Of a stretch of DNA of 64,000 nt, positions 22,438-35,707 are shown in pieces. The stretch's first letter is position 1, and each line of letters opens with the position of its first letter. Below the pieces are notes generated by a model, which was not told where the DNA came from, ran no database searches, and saw only the letters and a list, made by a program, of their open reading frames with translations. Source of the stretch: Bedellia somnulentella (lineage: Eukaryota > Arthropoda > Insecta > Lepidoptera > Bedelliidae); contig OY755191.1 of the NCBI GenBank assembly GCA_963576735.1, positions 13,297,608 through 13,361,607 of the forward strand, given 5' to 3'. The translations under genes were made by a program, and so were the position numbers.

Positions 22438-25400
22438 CTAATTCTTGCTCAAAATTGTGTAAAAACTGTAAGCTCCTTTAATTATCTGAAAACAGAAAAT
22501 CATAATTAAACAAACTACCGCTATCAATCCTATCCAATGGCACGTTAATGGAAAATTTGCTATCAAAGTTCTATTATATATGGCCTAAATGTATATATGT
22601 ATTTTATTTAAAAATCTTTATATATATTGCATATGTATTGTATTTATTGAATATTATTTATTTTATGGAATACTATATGTAAGTGTGTTAGAACTTAATA
22701 AATATTTAGTAATATTTAAAATAGATAGATAATAGTTTGACGAATAATTTTAGTTTTTAAGCAAATCAGTTTAATTTATTGGACATCTACCGAACATGTT
22801 TTTAATCCTGCAAATCTTTCCATTCATGGGTTGTCTGGAAGAGATCGCTCTTAGTGATAAGACCGCCAGTTGTACTTTGGCTTTTGTACCGATCTTTTTT
22901 TTGTAATTGTTGTTTTTTGTGATGTGCAATAAAGAGTTTTTATTATTATTATTAAAGTCTACTCGTAAGGAGATTTATTTCACCAAATTTTCCAAAAACA
23001 TGTCATTAAATATGTTCGTCTCAAAATTGTCAATATCAATGAAAACCTTGCAATGTTTTTACAGTAACACAAGCATATAAACATGGCAAGAAAATTAGCC
23101 AATCGCTCCAAATTATGTATGAGTGTAGTATTTACTTACTTTTACTCACGCCCGTTGTTCCCATTGGGGTAGATAGAGATATACGATCCTAAAAATTCAC
23201 TCTTGCTTCTATCACATTCATCGTTCTTCCCATACATACTCTTTTAGTCTTTTCACTTCGGATTTTCGCCTTCGTAAGAGCGTTTTCGATATGGTTTTCA
23301 AACGTCTTACACGGCCATTATCTACTAACAACACCATCTCATTTTATTTTATTTTGTTTGTTTTATTTTCTTTGGAAAATTAAGAAACTAATACGGAAAA
23401 TATAATTCTAAGCAATAAAACAAAATATCATTTACAAATCTTCACCCATTGCACTATATATATCTTTCGTCATTTTACTTTCATCCATCCTAGTGCCTGC
23501 TCAGCAAAACCGTTATATCTAAGTTTAATTTCTACATAATCAAAGAACGTTGAATAAACCTAACATGCTAGACTAAGCTAAACCTAGCATCCTATTTTTA
23601 GATAAATTCAACACCATCATTGTCTAACATTACTATAGTCTAATTTATACCAAGCGAGGCATGTTATATTGTTTATCAAACTTACGGATACAAAAGTAGG
23701 GAGGGTTAAAGTGGTGAATGGTCCAGCTCTGAACACCACCTCCTTCTTCAGCATTCCTGCGAGCATCAGTATGAGGCGTCTCATCTTAGTGCCTCTATTC
23801 CACCACGAGCTCTGGCAGACCCCACTGTCAACTTTCTCACTCTGAAAGAGTTTATTTAACAGCAAGAACTATGCATTGATGTATTAGTGAATAGGCTATA
23901 ATTTAGATCATTTTGTAACCTTTTTCACTTGGACTTTTTTATTTTTAGTCAACCAAATAAAGTGAGTAAACGTCTTTTCCCCTTAATTAGAAGAATAGAA
24001 AAAAGGTTTGATTTTATCGGCAACTTTTATTAGATTCTTTTCATTGCAAAAATGAAGGCAATATACACATAGAAAAAAAGTAATGTTTGGATAAACACAC
24101 AATTTCGATAATCATTTAATAAATCACTATAAACGCCTTAAAACTTTTACGAATAAATATTTTTCAATTGCTGTGCCATCATTAAAAGTTAAATTTGTCA
24201 TTTCCGTAATCAAATAACTAAATTTTTGGTTGTGTTCCCTTTATATCCTCATATCATTTTCAAACAAAGCCTTATAAATCTCAAAATAAACTAAGTGATA
24301 TTCTGAAATTGAGCGTTTACAATTGGGATGCATACGAGTGTCAGCAATATATACATTTCAGTATATTCGCCTTGGAATAGCCATAATAAATTTCATCCCG
24401 TAGGTTTCGTATGAGGGATTAAATAAGTTGGGGCTTTTTAAGTGATATGATTGTAGACCTATCACGAAACACTTTTATTTATAATATTTCTTAACTCAAC
24501 TTCCAAAAAAAGGATTAAGAAAGCTTTTAATTTTTGGGCGATGTGGCTGGAGAACCATAATCTGAGATTCTTTATTTTACAATTCCTAACTGTATAATTG
24601 ATTGAGTTATTTATAACTCTAAAACTATAGCTGCCCCTTTTTAAGATTTATAACAGTGAACATATGAATGCATATTATAAGGTTACCATAGCTTTGACTT
24701 CATTTCCGTGCCAGCAATACAAAAACAGCTGCGCAATTAAAGCCATCAAGTATTCAGAGACCCATAACTTTTGCATCTGTGTAGTTCCCACCTAAAAAAA
24801 AGGATTTCAGATTTTTATTTTATATACATTCATTACAATAACACAATTCTTACAAACAGTCGTTACAATCACACCATTAGCTTGAATTGGGTTAGGCAGA
24901 AAGAATTGAACTCCATATTGTACGACCTTGGCAAACCACTTAAGGTTCCTCTCCATTTATCATTCTTTTCACACTTGCCATTTTATATGGAGCTACTAAT
25001 ATTATTTATGAGTTCTTTTAACTTACCGTTGTCAGTTGTATAGCGCTTGAGCATATCATTAACGAACAAATAATAATATACAGAAACATGACTGGAGACA
25101 AAAGAGAATCCAACGACTTTGTAAATCTGAAATTATTCACAAATATGTTTGAAAACCCTTAGAAAAATAACTTTTCACAATCATGAAACTCTAAAGTCAA
25201 CCAATCATGTGAGTTTTTTTCAGAAGTCAATAAATTAATCACGTATAATGGTGAAAAACACGTAAATTCTGAATTCAAGTCAATAATATGTACGACAGTA
25301 AACGTTACTGAAATTACTAAAATATATTTTTTAATCACTCGATTCACATCATAATTTTCGATTAAACTAAGAATGATGACACAAACTTACTTGTTAAGAA

Positions 25401-26205
25401 ACAAAAAATGCTCATGGTTTTTCTTTATATTTATCAACGCTTCTTCATCACTTTCAACTCTTTCATCATCACCAAATAGAACGCTACAATTATATTTCAA
25501 AAGTTCAAGTTGTCCGGCGAAACATGACATTAAGACTATTGCCGTTGTATCATAACTTGCGACAATCCCGCCGCCGTAGAAACATATCAAAGCATGCTCT
25601 AACAAATAAGCTAAGTATCCCCAAGATCTAGTTTTATCGTAAGGTACCCAAGAACTCATAATTTCTGGTAATGGTACGGAACGGTTCATAATTTTCTCTC
25701 TGTGCTCTTTGGAGACGAATCCTGCTAAAGGTGCAAAAATTACGGTGAACACTGTAGCCAGAACCAACGTATAATATCCATATGTTACTTTTCTTGCATA
25801 TATGATATAAGATTGAATGATTTCGGTCTTAGAGGGATGTTTTTCAGATAACTGTTTCAACTCCAGTTCTGATATACTCAGTATGATTTGTTTCCAATCT
25901 TTTTGCCATGCAACGAATGTCCAAGCTTTTATCACACAAACAGTGCTGAGCATACTTATCGAAAGATTTCGTAGTGCTGAATTAAGATCATGTCTTATAA
26001 CCCACAGCTCTACATACTGACTCAGGACAAAAAGAGTAGCTAAGCAATGAATTATATTATGTTTCAAACTCTGAAAGCCGCCATCTTGCAATAAGCCATT
26101 AATTTTTAAGCCTTCAATATTGGGTCCAAGAACAGGATATTTAGGGTTTTCAAACTTTTTAAGTTTCGCAAGCATCGTCTCGGACGATTGAAAACAGTTT
26201 GTCAT
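22438..26205 (-). CDS. Odorant receptor, intact, five exons, 407 aa
   Basis: Exons are complement(25391-26205, 25027-25126, 24687-24791, 23686-23841, 22438-22485), all GT/AG with matching phases, totalling 1224 nt. The product is a seven-helix insect odorant receptor, expected to act at the sensory neuron membrane with the Orco coreceptor. Family landmarks are several hydrophobic segments in exon 1, SLLSPVMFLYIIICSLMIC in exon 2, LIAQLFLYCWHGNEV in exon 3, the WWNRG and LKKEVVFRAGPFTTLTLPTF block in exon 4, and a 15-residue last exon ending AYSFYTILSKN. Length fits the family. The start is the ATG of MTNCFQSSETMLAKL; no other long upstream frame is seen. A polyadenylation signal AATAAA lies at 22392-22387. 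The 3' portion is duplicated downstream as a broken copy. The ligand cannot be told from sequence. Confidence 0.9.
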
Positions 26206-28270
26206 TTAAAATAATGTTCTACTTTATACACAAAAAGAAATGGCGTTTTAATATCAGACAGTAGATTTAACATATCATTTTTCAATAAAAATGTAATTTC
26301 GGACGCAATAAGTGCTAGGGTGTTGGAAACAATCAAAACATTATTGGTGTCAGTTCCACTATATTATTCTACACCATCAAGCTACGATCCAGCTATATTA
26401 TTATTTTACTTGACATTTTGATTGAAAAACATTAGCATTATTCAGTTAACTGGTAAAACAGATATTCTGCTTAAAAATAACAGGTTTCATTTCGTTTCAA
26501 ATAAACGAATACTACGATGTAGTTTTAAGTTAAAAAATGTTTTGTCACTTGCTCAATGCCATTTCTAGGGTTTCGTAGCATTATTTGTAGAATTCGTATA
26601 TGTTGGGTATCTTTGAATAGCTCTTTAAAATAACACCGAGTTTTCTTATCTATATTTTTTCATATCAATAGTTTAAAAGGTATAAAGGTGGTAAAATCTT
26701 ACGTCTCAGCCCCTCTAACTTTTGAAATAAGAAAGTCATAAAAAAGCGTTTATTTACTAGAAATAGGAGGAAATGCGGTGGTAGGCTTTTTTTTCAACTG
26801 TTCATCTTTTTCTACCTTGCGGCGTGTAAATATTACATTGTTTTAATTTTAGTAAGATTTATTTAATGTCAAGTTTATTAGTTGTACAAAAAAAAGAAAG
26901 ATTAAAAATTAGTTAAAGTAATATTTTACATTATTCATGATACTTTATGTTTTAATACAGTGAACACACAAAATTAAGTCAATTATTCTAGTGTTAAATA
27001 TTACATGAATGATTTCAAAAACAAAGATAAGTTTGCGTTTGGTTCCGGCTCAAACCATTTACATTTTATTTTTGATATATTGCTTCACTTTATCTATACT
27101 TGCTTCTACGAAACCCTTCACGAGTGAGCCGACTCGCACTTGGCCGATTTATTCATGAATTGTATAGCGGAGCGCGGAACGCGGAGCTAGCAAGTTGTAG
27201 GTATTGGTCCTTCATTTTTTACTCTTTAGATTTGTTCCTATTTAGAGTATCGGTTGCTGAGTTCATTTGATTTTTTTTTGATCGGTTAGGGCAGAAAGCA
27301 AAATGAATTTGTTTTTAAGAAAGTGAATATTTTGTTATTTATTCGCTTTGTGTTGGTTGCAATATTAAATTGTACTTTTAATTTGAACTTTATTGAGTCT
27401 GCACTTCGGTAAGTTACGTTAGTCCTTATTTCTAGTATTAACAGTATGCCTATCACTAACTTTACTAATTTGACGTATGTGCTCTATGTCGTATGTAAAG
27501 GTAGGGCACCGTTAAAATGCTATTGACTTTCTATTTTTCGCGCTTTATAAAACTCGACCTGAGCGTATAAATAGATTGGATAGCTCGCTTATGTAAGACA
27601 AATAATTTAAGAACATCAGCCGTTTTACCCCATTATAATATTCCGTACGACATGATACTATGAAAGTGGCTGAAATAAACAGTGCAAGGTGTTTCTATGT
27701 CTGCTATTTCTTAAATCTTACGAATGGCATAAGCTGCAAAGCTCAGCCTTCTACTCGTAGAAAAAGTTAGCACATAGCATTGTAATTTAGAAGAAATTAT
27801 TATCCCTAGAAATGTTGTTTCTTTCACTAATTCCATTTCTTCATTGTCAATAACAATATTTGCATCAACTTGCCTAATTTTCGAAACTGTAATTTATACT
27901 TTTTGACATTTAAAACCAAATTATTAACTGTAAACCAATGCAAAGCCAGTGAGGTAGCTGGTACATATATACATAAATATACTCACGCCATTAGTTCCTA
28001 TTGGGGTAGAAAGAGACTATCGATCGCCATTTTGTACGATCCTGACAAACCTCTCTAACTTCGTTTAAATTAGATAGCTAGTCTATTCTTTCATTAAAAA
28101 TAATCAACCATCTACGAAGTTTAAAACAAAGATAGGTTTATTCATGAGTTGGTTTTAAATAAAACGCACTTAACGTATTTTTTTATTTTAATTATTGTTA
28201 TTAATTTTCTTATTTTAATTAATAAAATGTTAGGCTAATCCATAGGGATACTAGGGTGGTAATAGTACTA
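26206..28270. other. Intergenic region between the two odorant receptors
   Basis: AT-rich, without a recognisable coding exon. It holds the presumed promoter of the 407-aa receptor (right of 26205); no convincing TATA or initiator could be fixed by eye. 27965-28065 is a short repeat (tactcacgccattagttcct, acgatcctgacaaacctct), also seen at 28628-28735, 36236-36340, 49495-49580 and 55655-55715. 27110-27200 is a GC-richer patch of unknown nature. Confidence 0.5.
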
Positions 28271-31200
28271 CTAATTCTTGCTCAATATTGTGTAGAAACT
28301 GTAAGCTCCTTTAATAATCTGAAATCAGTAAAACAATGAACATTCATATGTATGACTATCTATTGGTTTGTGTGTCCATCCGTCCGTCTGTCTCTTCACT
28401 GTACTTCAGGAACCTTGATATTGAACGTCAACAGCGTCAAAATTACAATTTTCAGATCAGAAATGGTGTATTTATGTGGACGCTGTATAAAAAATAATGT
28501 TTTTTTACTGTAAGTAACTGGTTAAATATTTAAAGGATCTGTATCTTTTTTATTTTTTGCTTCATATTAATGGTGACACCAAAAAGATGTTTGATATGAT
28601 ATTATTCACTTTAGTAACAAGTTATGAAAACAGACTATCGATCGCCACTTTGTACGATCCTGTATCGATAGTCTCTGCCTACCCCAATGGGAACTAACGG
28701 CGTGAGAATATGTATGTATATGTATGTATGTATGTTATGAAAACAGAAATAAAATCAGTATTTTACTGCTGCAGCCGTTTTCTCCTTGCACCATTACCCC
28801 TAGTGGGCAGTTCTACTCCCATTCGCCCAGTTAAAATACCCACCTCAAGGAACGTCACAATAGACAAGTTAGCAAAAGGGCCGGCCTTCAAAATAAATGG
28901 TTTCTTCATCTTTTCAGCCAACAAGAAACAATAACGTTGCGTTTTATTATTTGCTTTATACCAACTACTCCGGTAGATCCCCGAGTTCATGTTCATAGAC
29001 TGCGAATAAAAATATTAAAATAATGAAAAATTGACTAAATTGAAACAACTTTTGATTTTCGGATATTTTAATCGCGTATTATTACATTATTTTTAAAGCC
29101 CGACGTTTCGAAAACTTTTCAGTTATCATGGTCACGGGAAGACTGAGGTGTTATTTGTCATTATACAGTACTATAAAATTATTAATACTAACTACCTTCA
29201 CAAAATTTTAAAAAAGTTAAGTTTAAGTTAAAGTTTAGTATTAATAATTTTATAGTACTGTATAATGACAAATAACACCTCAGTCTTCCCGTGACCATGA
29301 TAACTGAAAAGTTTTCGAAACGTCGGGCTTTAAAAATAATGTAATAATACGCGATTAAAATATCCGAAAATCAAAAGTTGTTTCAATTATAATGTGCAAT
29401 CGTGAAAATCTTAGAAAATACTAAAATTGACTAAATTTGCTGTGTAGTGTCGTCTTAGAATAGCACTACCCTATTTCTTCCGGTGGGTGTACTTAAGAGG
29501 CGACTATCGGTATAGGGGTTTTTGGGGTTGGAGAATTATCACCAATAACCTTTATTTTACCATTTTTTCCCCATTCAACTTTCCTAAAGTGGCTGAGGTA
29601 TTTCTAATTCCTTAGCTCTGGCTACCCCATCTAGGTATTTATAGCCGTGAGTATATGTATGTATGTTGTCAAGTAAAATTAAATATTGAAACATAGAATC
29701 AGTTTGTTATCCATGACCTATGGTGAAAAGATGCTGAATTATTTATTTAAATATAGCAATATCGATCGTGGTTATGCCGTTTGCCTAACCATCAAATTTA
29801 CCCATTTTTTTTATTTGCTGTAAAATATATAAGGTGATCACACACACACATGTGTGAACACACTAAGTGGAATGTATCATATTTTTTTAGAGATTATATC
29901 ATAAATCTTTTATATTTTCTATTCTTTATGTAAATGAGGTACCTGAAATTTTAATGGAAACCAGAAACGAAAGCTGCAACCTGAGATACAGGCGATGAGC
30001 CTAGTTCAGGTGCAGTAGAACATAATTGAAAACTGACGTACCTTTTTTTTGAATAAAGAATTTTGATTTTGATTTTGAATGTCAAGACCATAAGATACCT
30101 CTTTATACAATCATTACAAATTACTTAATGCTTATGGGTAAACTTACCAAAATAATAAATTTTCTTAGTAGGCCCTTACCCTTTGGTTGCAAATAAACTA
30201 CCCATCTAGACTTAAATGTGAAATTTGTTTGTATTTTATTACTAGCACATAACAAAAGTAATCTAGCAAAATCATATTTTATATTATTGCCTAAAAAATG
30301 CACATTAGGTTACCTGATACATACATGTTAAATATTTACAAGCATAACGGCAGTTCAGGCAAAGTGCATATTAATGAATGAAGATCCTGTTATATACTCT
30401 TGTTCTCGTAAATAAACGATTTTTATTTATTTTATTTGCAAATATATATTCACTGCTGAAAATCCCTCCAAGCCAGACTTTCAAAATAAGAATTTTCTTA
30501 GGCACTTTTCGAAGTTGAGTGGGGGAAAGATTGTAAAATAAAAGTTTCTGGTGATGGGGCTCCAACCGCATCGCCCATAGATCTTAATCTAAATAGTAGT
30601 TCATATATTGTTCAAAATATTTTCATCCTTCAATAGTTAATGCTTACCTCATATATAACCTCGTTTCCGTGAAAACAATACAAAAACAATTGTGATATTA
30701 ACGCTCCTGTGTAAACTATTATCCAAAGCTTCTGAGAAAACGATGCATCGTCCTGCAAACATGTGCAAGTTGTTAAAAGATTTGAAAAGATGGGAAATTT
30801 GATTTTATTTATTTTGATATTGATGTTGCGTATCTAACTTGATCAACATACATACATACATACAGATACTCACAGCAATAAATCCCTTAACGGGGTAGCC
30901 AGAGCCTTGGAATGATAAATTCCTCAGCCACTTTTGGAAGTTGATTGGGGAAAAGATGATAATAATAAACATCGCCCAAAAATCACTTAAAATGCCCCTA
31001 TACCCTTAGTCGCCTCTTACGTTCACCCACGGGTAGAAATGGGGTAGTGCTATTCTAAGCCGACACTACACGGCACTAACTTGATCATATCTTTTTATAT
31101 TCATAACAATACGCGATGCCAGATTGAAATTTAATAGTTATATGTTAAAAAAAATCACATTGTTTTTTTTTATTTACTAAAAGTCTTCGATAAAAAGTAT

Positions 31201-33725
31201 TCACAGATTAAATTCTTATTTATAAGAGATTTTCTGTTATCAAGTTAACGATGAGCTAAGACATCGTCAGAAAACCCCACGTGACTAATGGCTATAATTT
31301 CTGTGAGCCTCTAGCACAACATGCCCATCTATTTGATTAAAAGAAGCACAATATTATTCTAGTGTTTGAGTATCAACCGTGATAGCCCAGTGGGTAGAAC
31401 AATCGGTTATCGTGCAAACGACTCGTGTTCAAATCCTGGGTCGGGCCTACACCAATTTGTCTTTTCTAAAGACATATTGTGGTTAATTTATCATGGTTGT
31501 TAACGGTGAGGAAAACATCGTGAGGAAACCCATATGGCTGAGTTGTACTTAGTCATGTGACAGTGTATTCGTACAAAACGGCGATAGGCCTGCCCCCTAT
31601 CACGTGAGTACACTGTCCATGCAAAACGTGGGTACTCTGAACACCCGGTGACAAAGTCACGTGATGTTCAGAAGTATTAGTACCTCTGCCAACCCCTTCG
31701 GGGATATTCGGCGTGAAAGTTTATGGTTATGTTATGTATGAGTATCTATTTCTCTGACACTCATTGAAGTTTTGATAGGGAGCCTTTTGCTGTTCTTTAT
31801 GAAATTACTCTCACACAATTTATAGCAGTTCAATCATGAGGAGTCGTTTACTTTTCTTACGAAAATGAAATAAATGAATTACATAAAAAATTAAAAATCC
31901 TGCTTACACCTCTGAGTTGAATAACACTGCAACAAAGCATCACTGAGCAATCCAGAACATATAAAAACATGACAGGAGACAAGAGCGAGTTGAGCAGTTT
32001 AGCTATCCTGCGAATATAACAATTCATATGTAATGAGCAGAACAGAACATATATAAAGAGTTTACTTTTCATAAAGAAATCATATATTTTAATGTTAAAG
32101 TTAGTTATTTTAATATTTTAACTTCAGCTTTGTTTAATCCGGTTTTTACTCGTATTGTATGTATATGGTAAAAAAAGAACAACAGCAAATTTAATGCCAT
32201 ATATTTTTGTTCAACATAATAATATTTGTTTCACCATCACGGTGATTCACAGTAACATACATCATCTGTGTGTTATTATGATTGGTACCAAACGTGTAAA
32301 CTTTTTTGCCGGATTGCTTTAAAAATCATAAAGTTTTACTGTTAATTTGAGAATATCTTATTTAATTTTTTTTTGTATTCTTTAACAAACTGGAACTATT
32401 AACCTTTATTTGTTTGAAACCATAAACTTTTAGAATTATAAAATTAAACCACTTGATTTCCTGATAAATATTTTATGTAGCTTTTGTAGAAAACCTCCCA
32501 ATTAAATGGTCAAAAATATATTTTATCTTTTAGTAGAGATTCACACTAAAGTTATATTTTTTTAATTACTATCTTTGGTTGACATTTAAAATTATATTAT
32601 TATTTTTACGGCGCTATCAAACTCTATATATTTTCCTTTTCAGCATTTTTTTAAAATGATATGAATGAATAAAAACGGTTGCTGTATACACATCGTACTA
32701 TCAACATTTACAACATCCCTAATGTTAACGTTGCACATTTTTATATTTAAAACCTGAAAACACATGAATATGAGCACTTCCTTATACTTACGTGAGAAAT
32801 AATCCTAAAGTTTTAAAAAGCAAGCATCTTATACTCCCTCCCTCCCTTATCCGATATTCTGATCAACAATATTTCTACAGTAATATTTAATCGTAAGATT
32901 CAGTTATGACAATCCATATGTGAATTATGAAATCATTGCGAACATTACTTACTCCATGAGCTTATTGTGACGTCTATGACATTCAATCAGGTTTTGAAGC
33001 ACACCGTTTTCGTTGTCAGTATTATCAAAAATTCTTGATGATTGTTCTTTCAGTATTTTAAAATGACCTTTAAGAAATGTCATTACCGCTACTACGGTAG
33101 AATCATATCCAATTACAATCAAACCTCCCTGTATCTTTAATGGGTTTTGATAGAGCATTGCAAAGAAAAATCCTATATTTGTTGATGTGTCAAATGGAAA
33201 CCATGAATTAATAATGAAAGGATTATTTGTTGAAGTCATAAATATTATCATAGGAAATATTATCATCAGCACGTTTGTTACTTCACTAAGTACAAAATAA
33301 AAATAAGTGACAAGTCTAGAATAGCTAATATAATCTCTGATTATTAAGTTAATGCTTTGGTTGCCTTTTTCCAAAGTTAAATTTTCTTCAGAAGATACTT
33401 CGGAAAACAGACGTCTCCAATCCTTCTGCCAAAAAACAAACGTTGTTGTTTTTGCAAGACAGACGAAAATTAAAAACATTATAGAAAGGTTTTCTAATGC
33501 TTGTGATGTATCGCTTTGAATAATAATTATCTCATCCACAACGCATAAAATTACTAGCAAACATTGAAGTGCGTAGAATGAAAATGATAGAGTTTTCATT
33601 ATTTTTGATTCCATTTGTAACAATAAGGCAACTTTCAGAATTTTTAGGTTCGGGCCCAGAAGCGGTTCTCCTGGATCTTCTAAATAACTCGTGAATTTCT
33701 CAAACAGCTCCATAGTTGTTAACAA
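28271..33725 (-). CDS. Odorant receptor, intact, five exons, 393 aa
   Basis: Exons are complement(32953-33725, 31908-32007, 30648-30752, 28844-28999, 28271-28318), all with GT/AG sites and matching phases, totalling 1182 nt. It is a paralogue of the 407-aa gene at 22438-26205: exons 2-5 have exactly the same lengths (100, 105, 156 and 48 nt) and the last exon encodes the same 15 residues. Landmarks are LLNSLLSPVMFLYVL in exon 2, LISQLFLYCFHGNEVIYE in exon 3 and MKKPFILKAGPFANLSIVTF in exon 4. A second in-frame ATG four codons after the chosen start is also possible. Introns carry SINE-A (29438-29670, 30848-31080), SINE-B (31378-31735) and a fold-back insertion close to exon 4. The role is odorant reception with Orco; the ligand is unknown. 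Confidence 0.9.
29042..29422. mobile_element. Fold-back insertion with 15-bp target duplication
   Basis: Two near-perfect inverted arms of about 153 bp (29038-29190 and 29236-29388) surround a 45-bp loop. The arms contain gcccgacgtttcgaaaactt and its complement. An extra tail (29389-29422) follows only the right arm. The whole is flanked by aaaattgactaaatt at 29027-29041 and 29423-29437. A long duplication and one-sided tail suggest reverse transcription rather than cut-and-paste. It starts about 40 nt upstream (in gene sense) of receptor exon 4. Confidence 0.75.
29438..29670 (+). repeat. SINE-A, near full length
   Basis: It runs from ttgctgtgtagtgtcgtcttag to gtgagtatatgtatgtatg, directly against the right target duplication of the fold-back element. 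Confidence 0.8.
30470..31080 (-). repeat. SINE-A fragment and a fuller SINE-A copy around receptor exon 3
   Basis: 30470-30590 is a fragment (cacttttcgaagttgagtgg, gcatcgcccat). 30848-31080 is a nearly full minus-strand copy (agccacttttggaagttg, ggggtagtgctattctaag). Receptor exon 3 (30648-30752) lies between them. Confidence 0.75.
31378..31735 (+). repeat. SINE-B, full length with tRNA-like head
   Basis: Starts ccgtgatagcccagtgggta with a B-box-like gttcaaatcctgg, and ends ggcgtgaaagtttatggtta. tgagtatc flanks both sides as a short target duplication. It lies in intron 2 of the 393-aa receptor, opposite in sense. Confidence 0.85.
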
Positions 33726-33954
33726 ACTGTGTTATATTTCACACTATTCTGAAAACTGTTATACCTTTTAATGCCGCTCGCTAACTGAAATAATTAGTAG
33801 TCAATTTAACAATTAATAGTATTCAATTAACGGCGGAATAAAATTGCACCACCTTGTTTCAGTGGCTTTTTTTATCGTGTTCAAAATCGCAAACAGGGTA
33901 TTATGTGCAATTAGGAAAATTAATAAACAAGTCTTTAGGTTTATTAATTGTATT

Positions 33955-35640
33955 TCTTGAAATGAAATGAAATAGTTTATTTGCATGAAACATGGTAATT
34001 AAAAGATGTTACAGTATTGTAGGGAACCACATGTCTCGTCAAGTTTCTTGACATACAAATACATAATTTAAAACTTAAGCAATAAAAATAATAATAAAAC
34101 ATAACTTCATTAAAAACCATCATAAAACTTATTACAAATCATAATATTCCAAACCATTATCTAAATTCAAATCCAAGCCAATTAATTAAGTAAAAAAAAA
34201 AGCACTAAGATATGAACATAAATATCAAAAGAATAATAAAACATAACTTAATTAAAAATCATTACAAATTATTAATATTTCGAACAATCATCTTAATTAG
34301 AATCATAACCAAACAATCAATAAAAAAAACAGAAGAAGTATAACAATGTGAGCATAAATGTCAATAAGTAATAATAACAATGAACTAATTATACAATAAA
34401 ATGTCATAAACAAATTTATAATTTTTTTAAATTAAAATAATCACTTAGCTTGTAAAAACACATTTCGTATAGCCATTTCCATTATTTGGTAATGATTTTA
34501 AATCTTTTGGCAGATGATTATAAATATGAACGCACATGGAATAACAATTTTTTTGGCATAAAGTAGTCCTCATAAAAGGAGTGACTAGTTTCTGCTTGTC
34601 TCTAACATTGAAATTACATACTTCACAAGCCTTTACAAATTCCTCGGGGTATTTTCTTACAAAGGAACAAGTTTCGTATATATATATACTAGTAAGAGTA
34701 AGAATATTGAGCTTTTTAAACAACGGTCTACAAGAGTCATAGGGCTTTTTCCCACAAATTGCTCTCAGACATTTTTTCTGTGCTATGAATGCGTTATTAA
34801 AATGTGTGGAGTTACCCCATATTATAATTCCATATCTTAAAATACTTCCAACGTAGCCGTGATACGCGGTAATTGCTGTAGTTTGGCCTAGTATTTTCCC
34901 AAAGCGATACAGGGGATAAACAAATTTATTTACTCTTTTACAGAGGGAATCAACTTGTGATTTCCAATTACAATTTTTGTCAATATAAATCCCAAGAAAT
35001 TTAAAAACTGTTGACTCATGAATTTTTTGATCACGGCACGAAATATTAAGTGAGAGAGGCGTGTTACCATAGTTCTGAAATTGCATGTATGTGGTTTTAG
35101 TTAAATTTACCTTCAGATTATTTCCTTCTAGCCAATTTACTACATTTTTAACAGTATTATTTATTTCAGTTTCAATATAAGTTTTTTCTGTTATTACTAT
35201 GGATATGTCATCGGCAAATAATATACTATGATACTTGGTGATATTGGGGAGATTATTGATGTAAAGAAGGAAAAGTAAAGGACCCAATATACTGCCTTGA
35301 GGAACTCCGGATTTATTTACTCTCGAGCTTGATTTATGAGATACAAGTTCTTTAAGAGCATTAAGTCTATCTATAGCTACACTTTGTTGCCTGTCTTGAA
35401 GATAGGATTTAAGCCAGTTTAGTGCTGGACCTCTTATCCCGTATCTTTCACATATAATTAATAATATTTCATGATTAGCCATGTCGAACGCTTTTGTAAT
35501 ATCAAAAAATGTAACTATTGCTGGGTTACGTTTATCTATGTTTTCTGTTACTATTTTAATTAATCTAAAAATTGCTAACGTAGTAGACTTATTGCTTTGA
35601 AATCCATCTTTACCAAGATTGGACATTGAAAATTAAATGA
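33955..35640 (-). mobile_element. 5'-truncated Jockey-like LINE
   Basis: The minus-strand element covers the reverse transcriptase part of ORF2 and its 3' UTR, ending near 33960 in a caaataaactatttcatttc tail (complement). The 5' end is lost at about 35640, in front of the first reverse transcriptase motifs. Sequence left of it (33730-33950) is the upstream region of the 393-aa receptor, with nothing recognisable. Confidence 0.8.
34445..35626 (-). pseudogene. LINE ORF2 fragment: reverse transcriptase, 393 codons
   Basis: The open frame starts inside the reverse transcriptase domain (GFQSNKSTTLAIF). It has the palm aspartate motif FFDITKAFD at about 41-49, SGVPQGSILGPLLFLLYIN at about 106, and the catalytic FADD at 137-140, followed by the C-terminal thumb region. 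The apurinic endonuclease and ORF1 are absent, so it cannot move by itself. The frame is uninterrupted, which suggests a fairly young insertion. Confidence 0.85.
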
Positions 35641-35707
35641 AAAAGTTTGTTCTAACTTTTTCTAACACTACGTTTTTGTAAATTTTAAGTGATTATAACA
35701 TGAATAA

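Larger units (their letters stand above)
19530..25407. repeat. Tandem segmental duplication, right copy
   Basis: It is the second copy of the block at 15223-19529. Its length is 5878 bp, or 4308 bp without the Helitron, almost the same as the left copy. The sequence continues past 25407 into the rest of receptor exon 1, which shows that this copy holds the complete gene. Confidence 0.92.
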
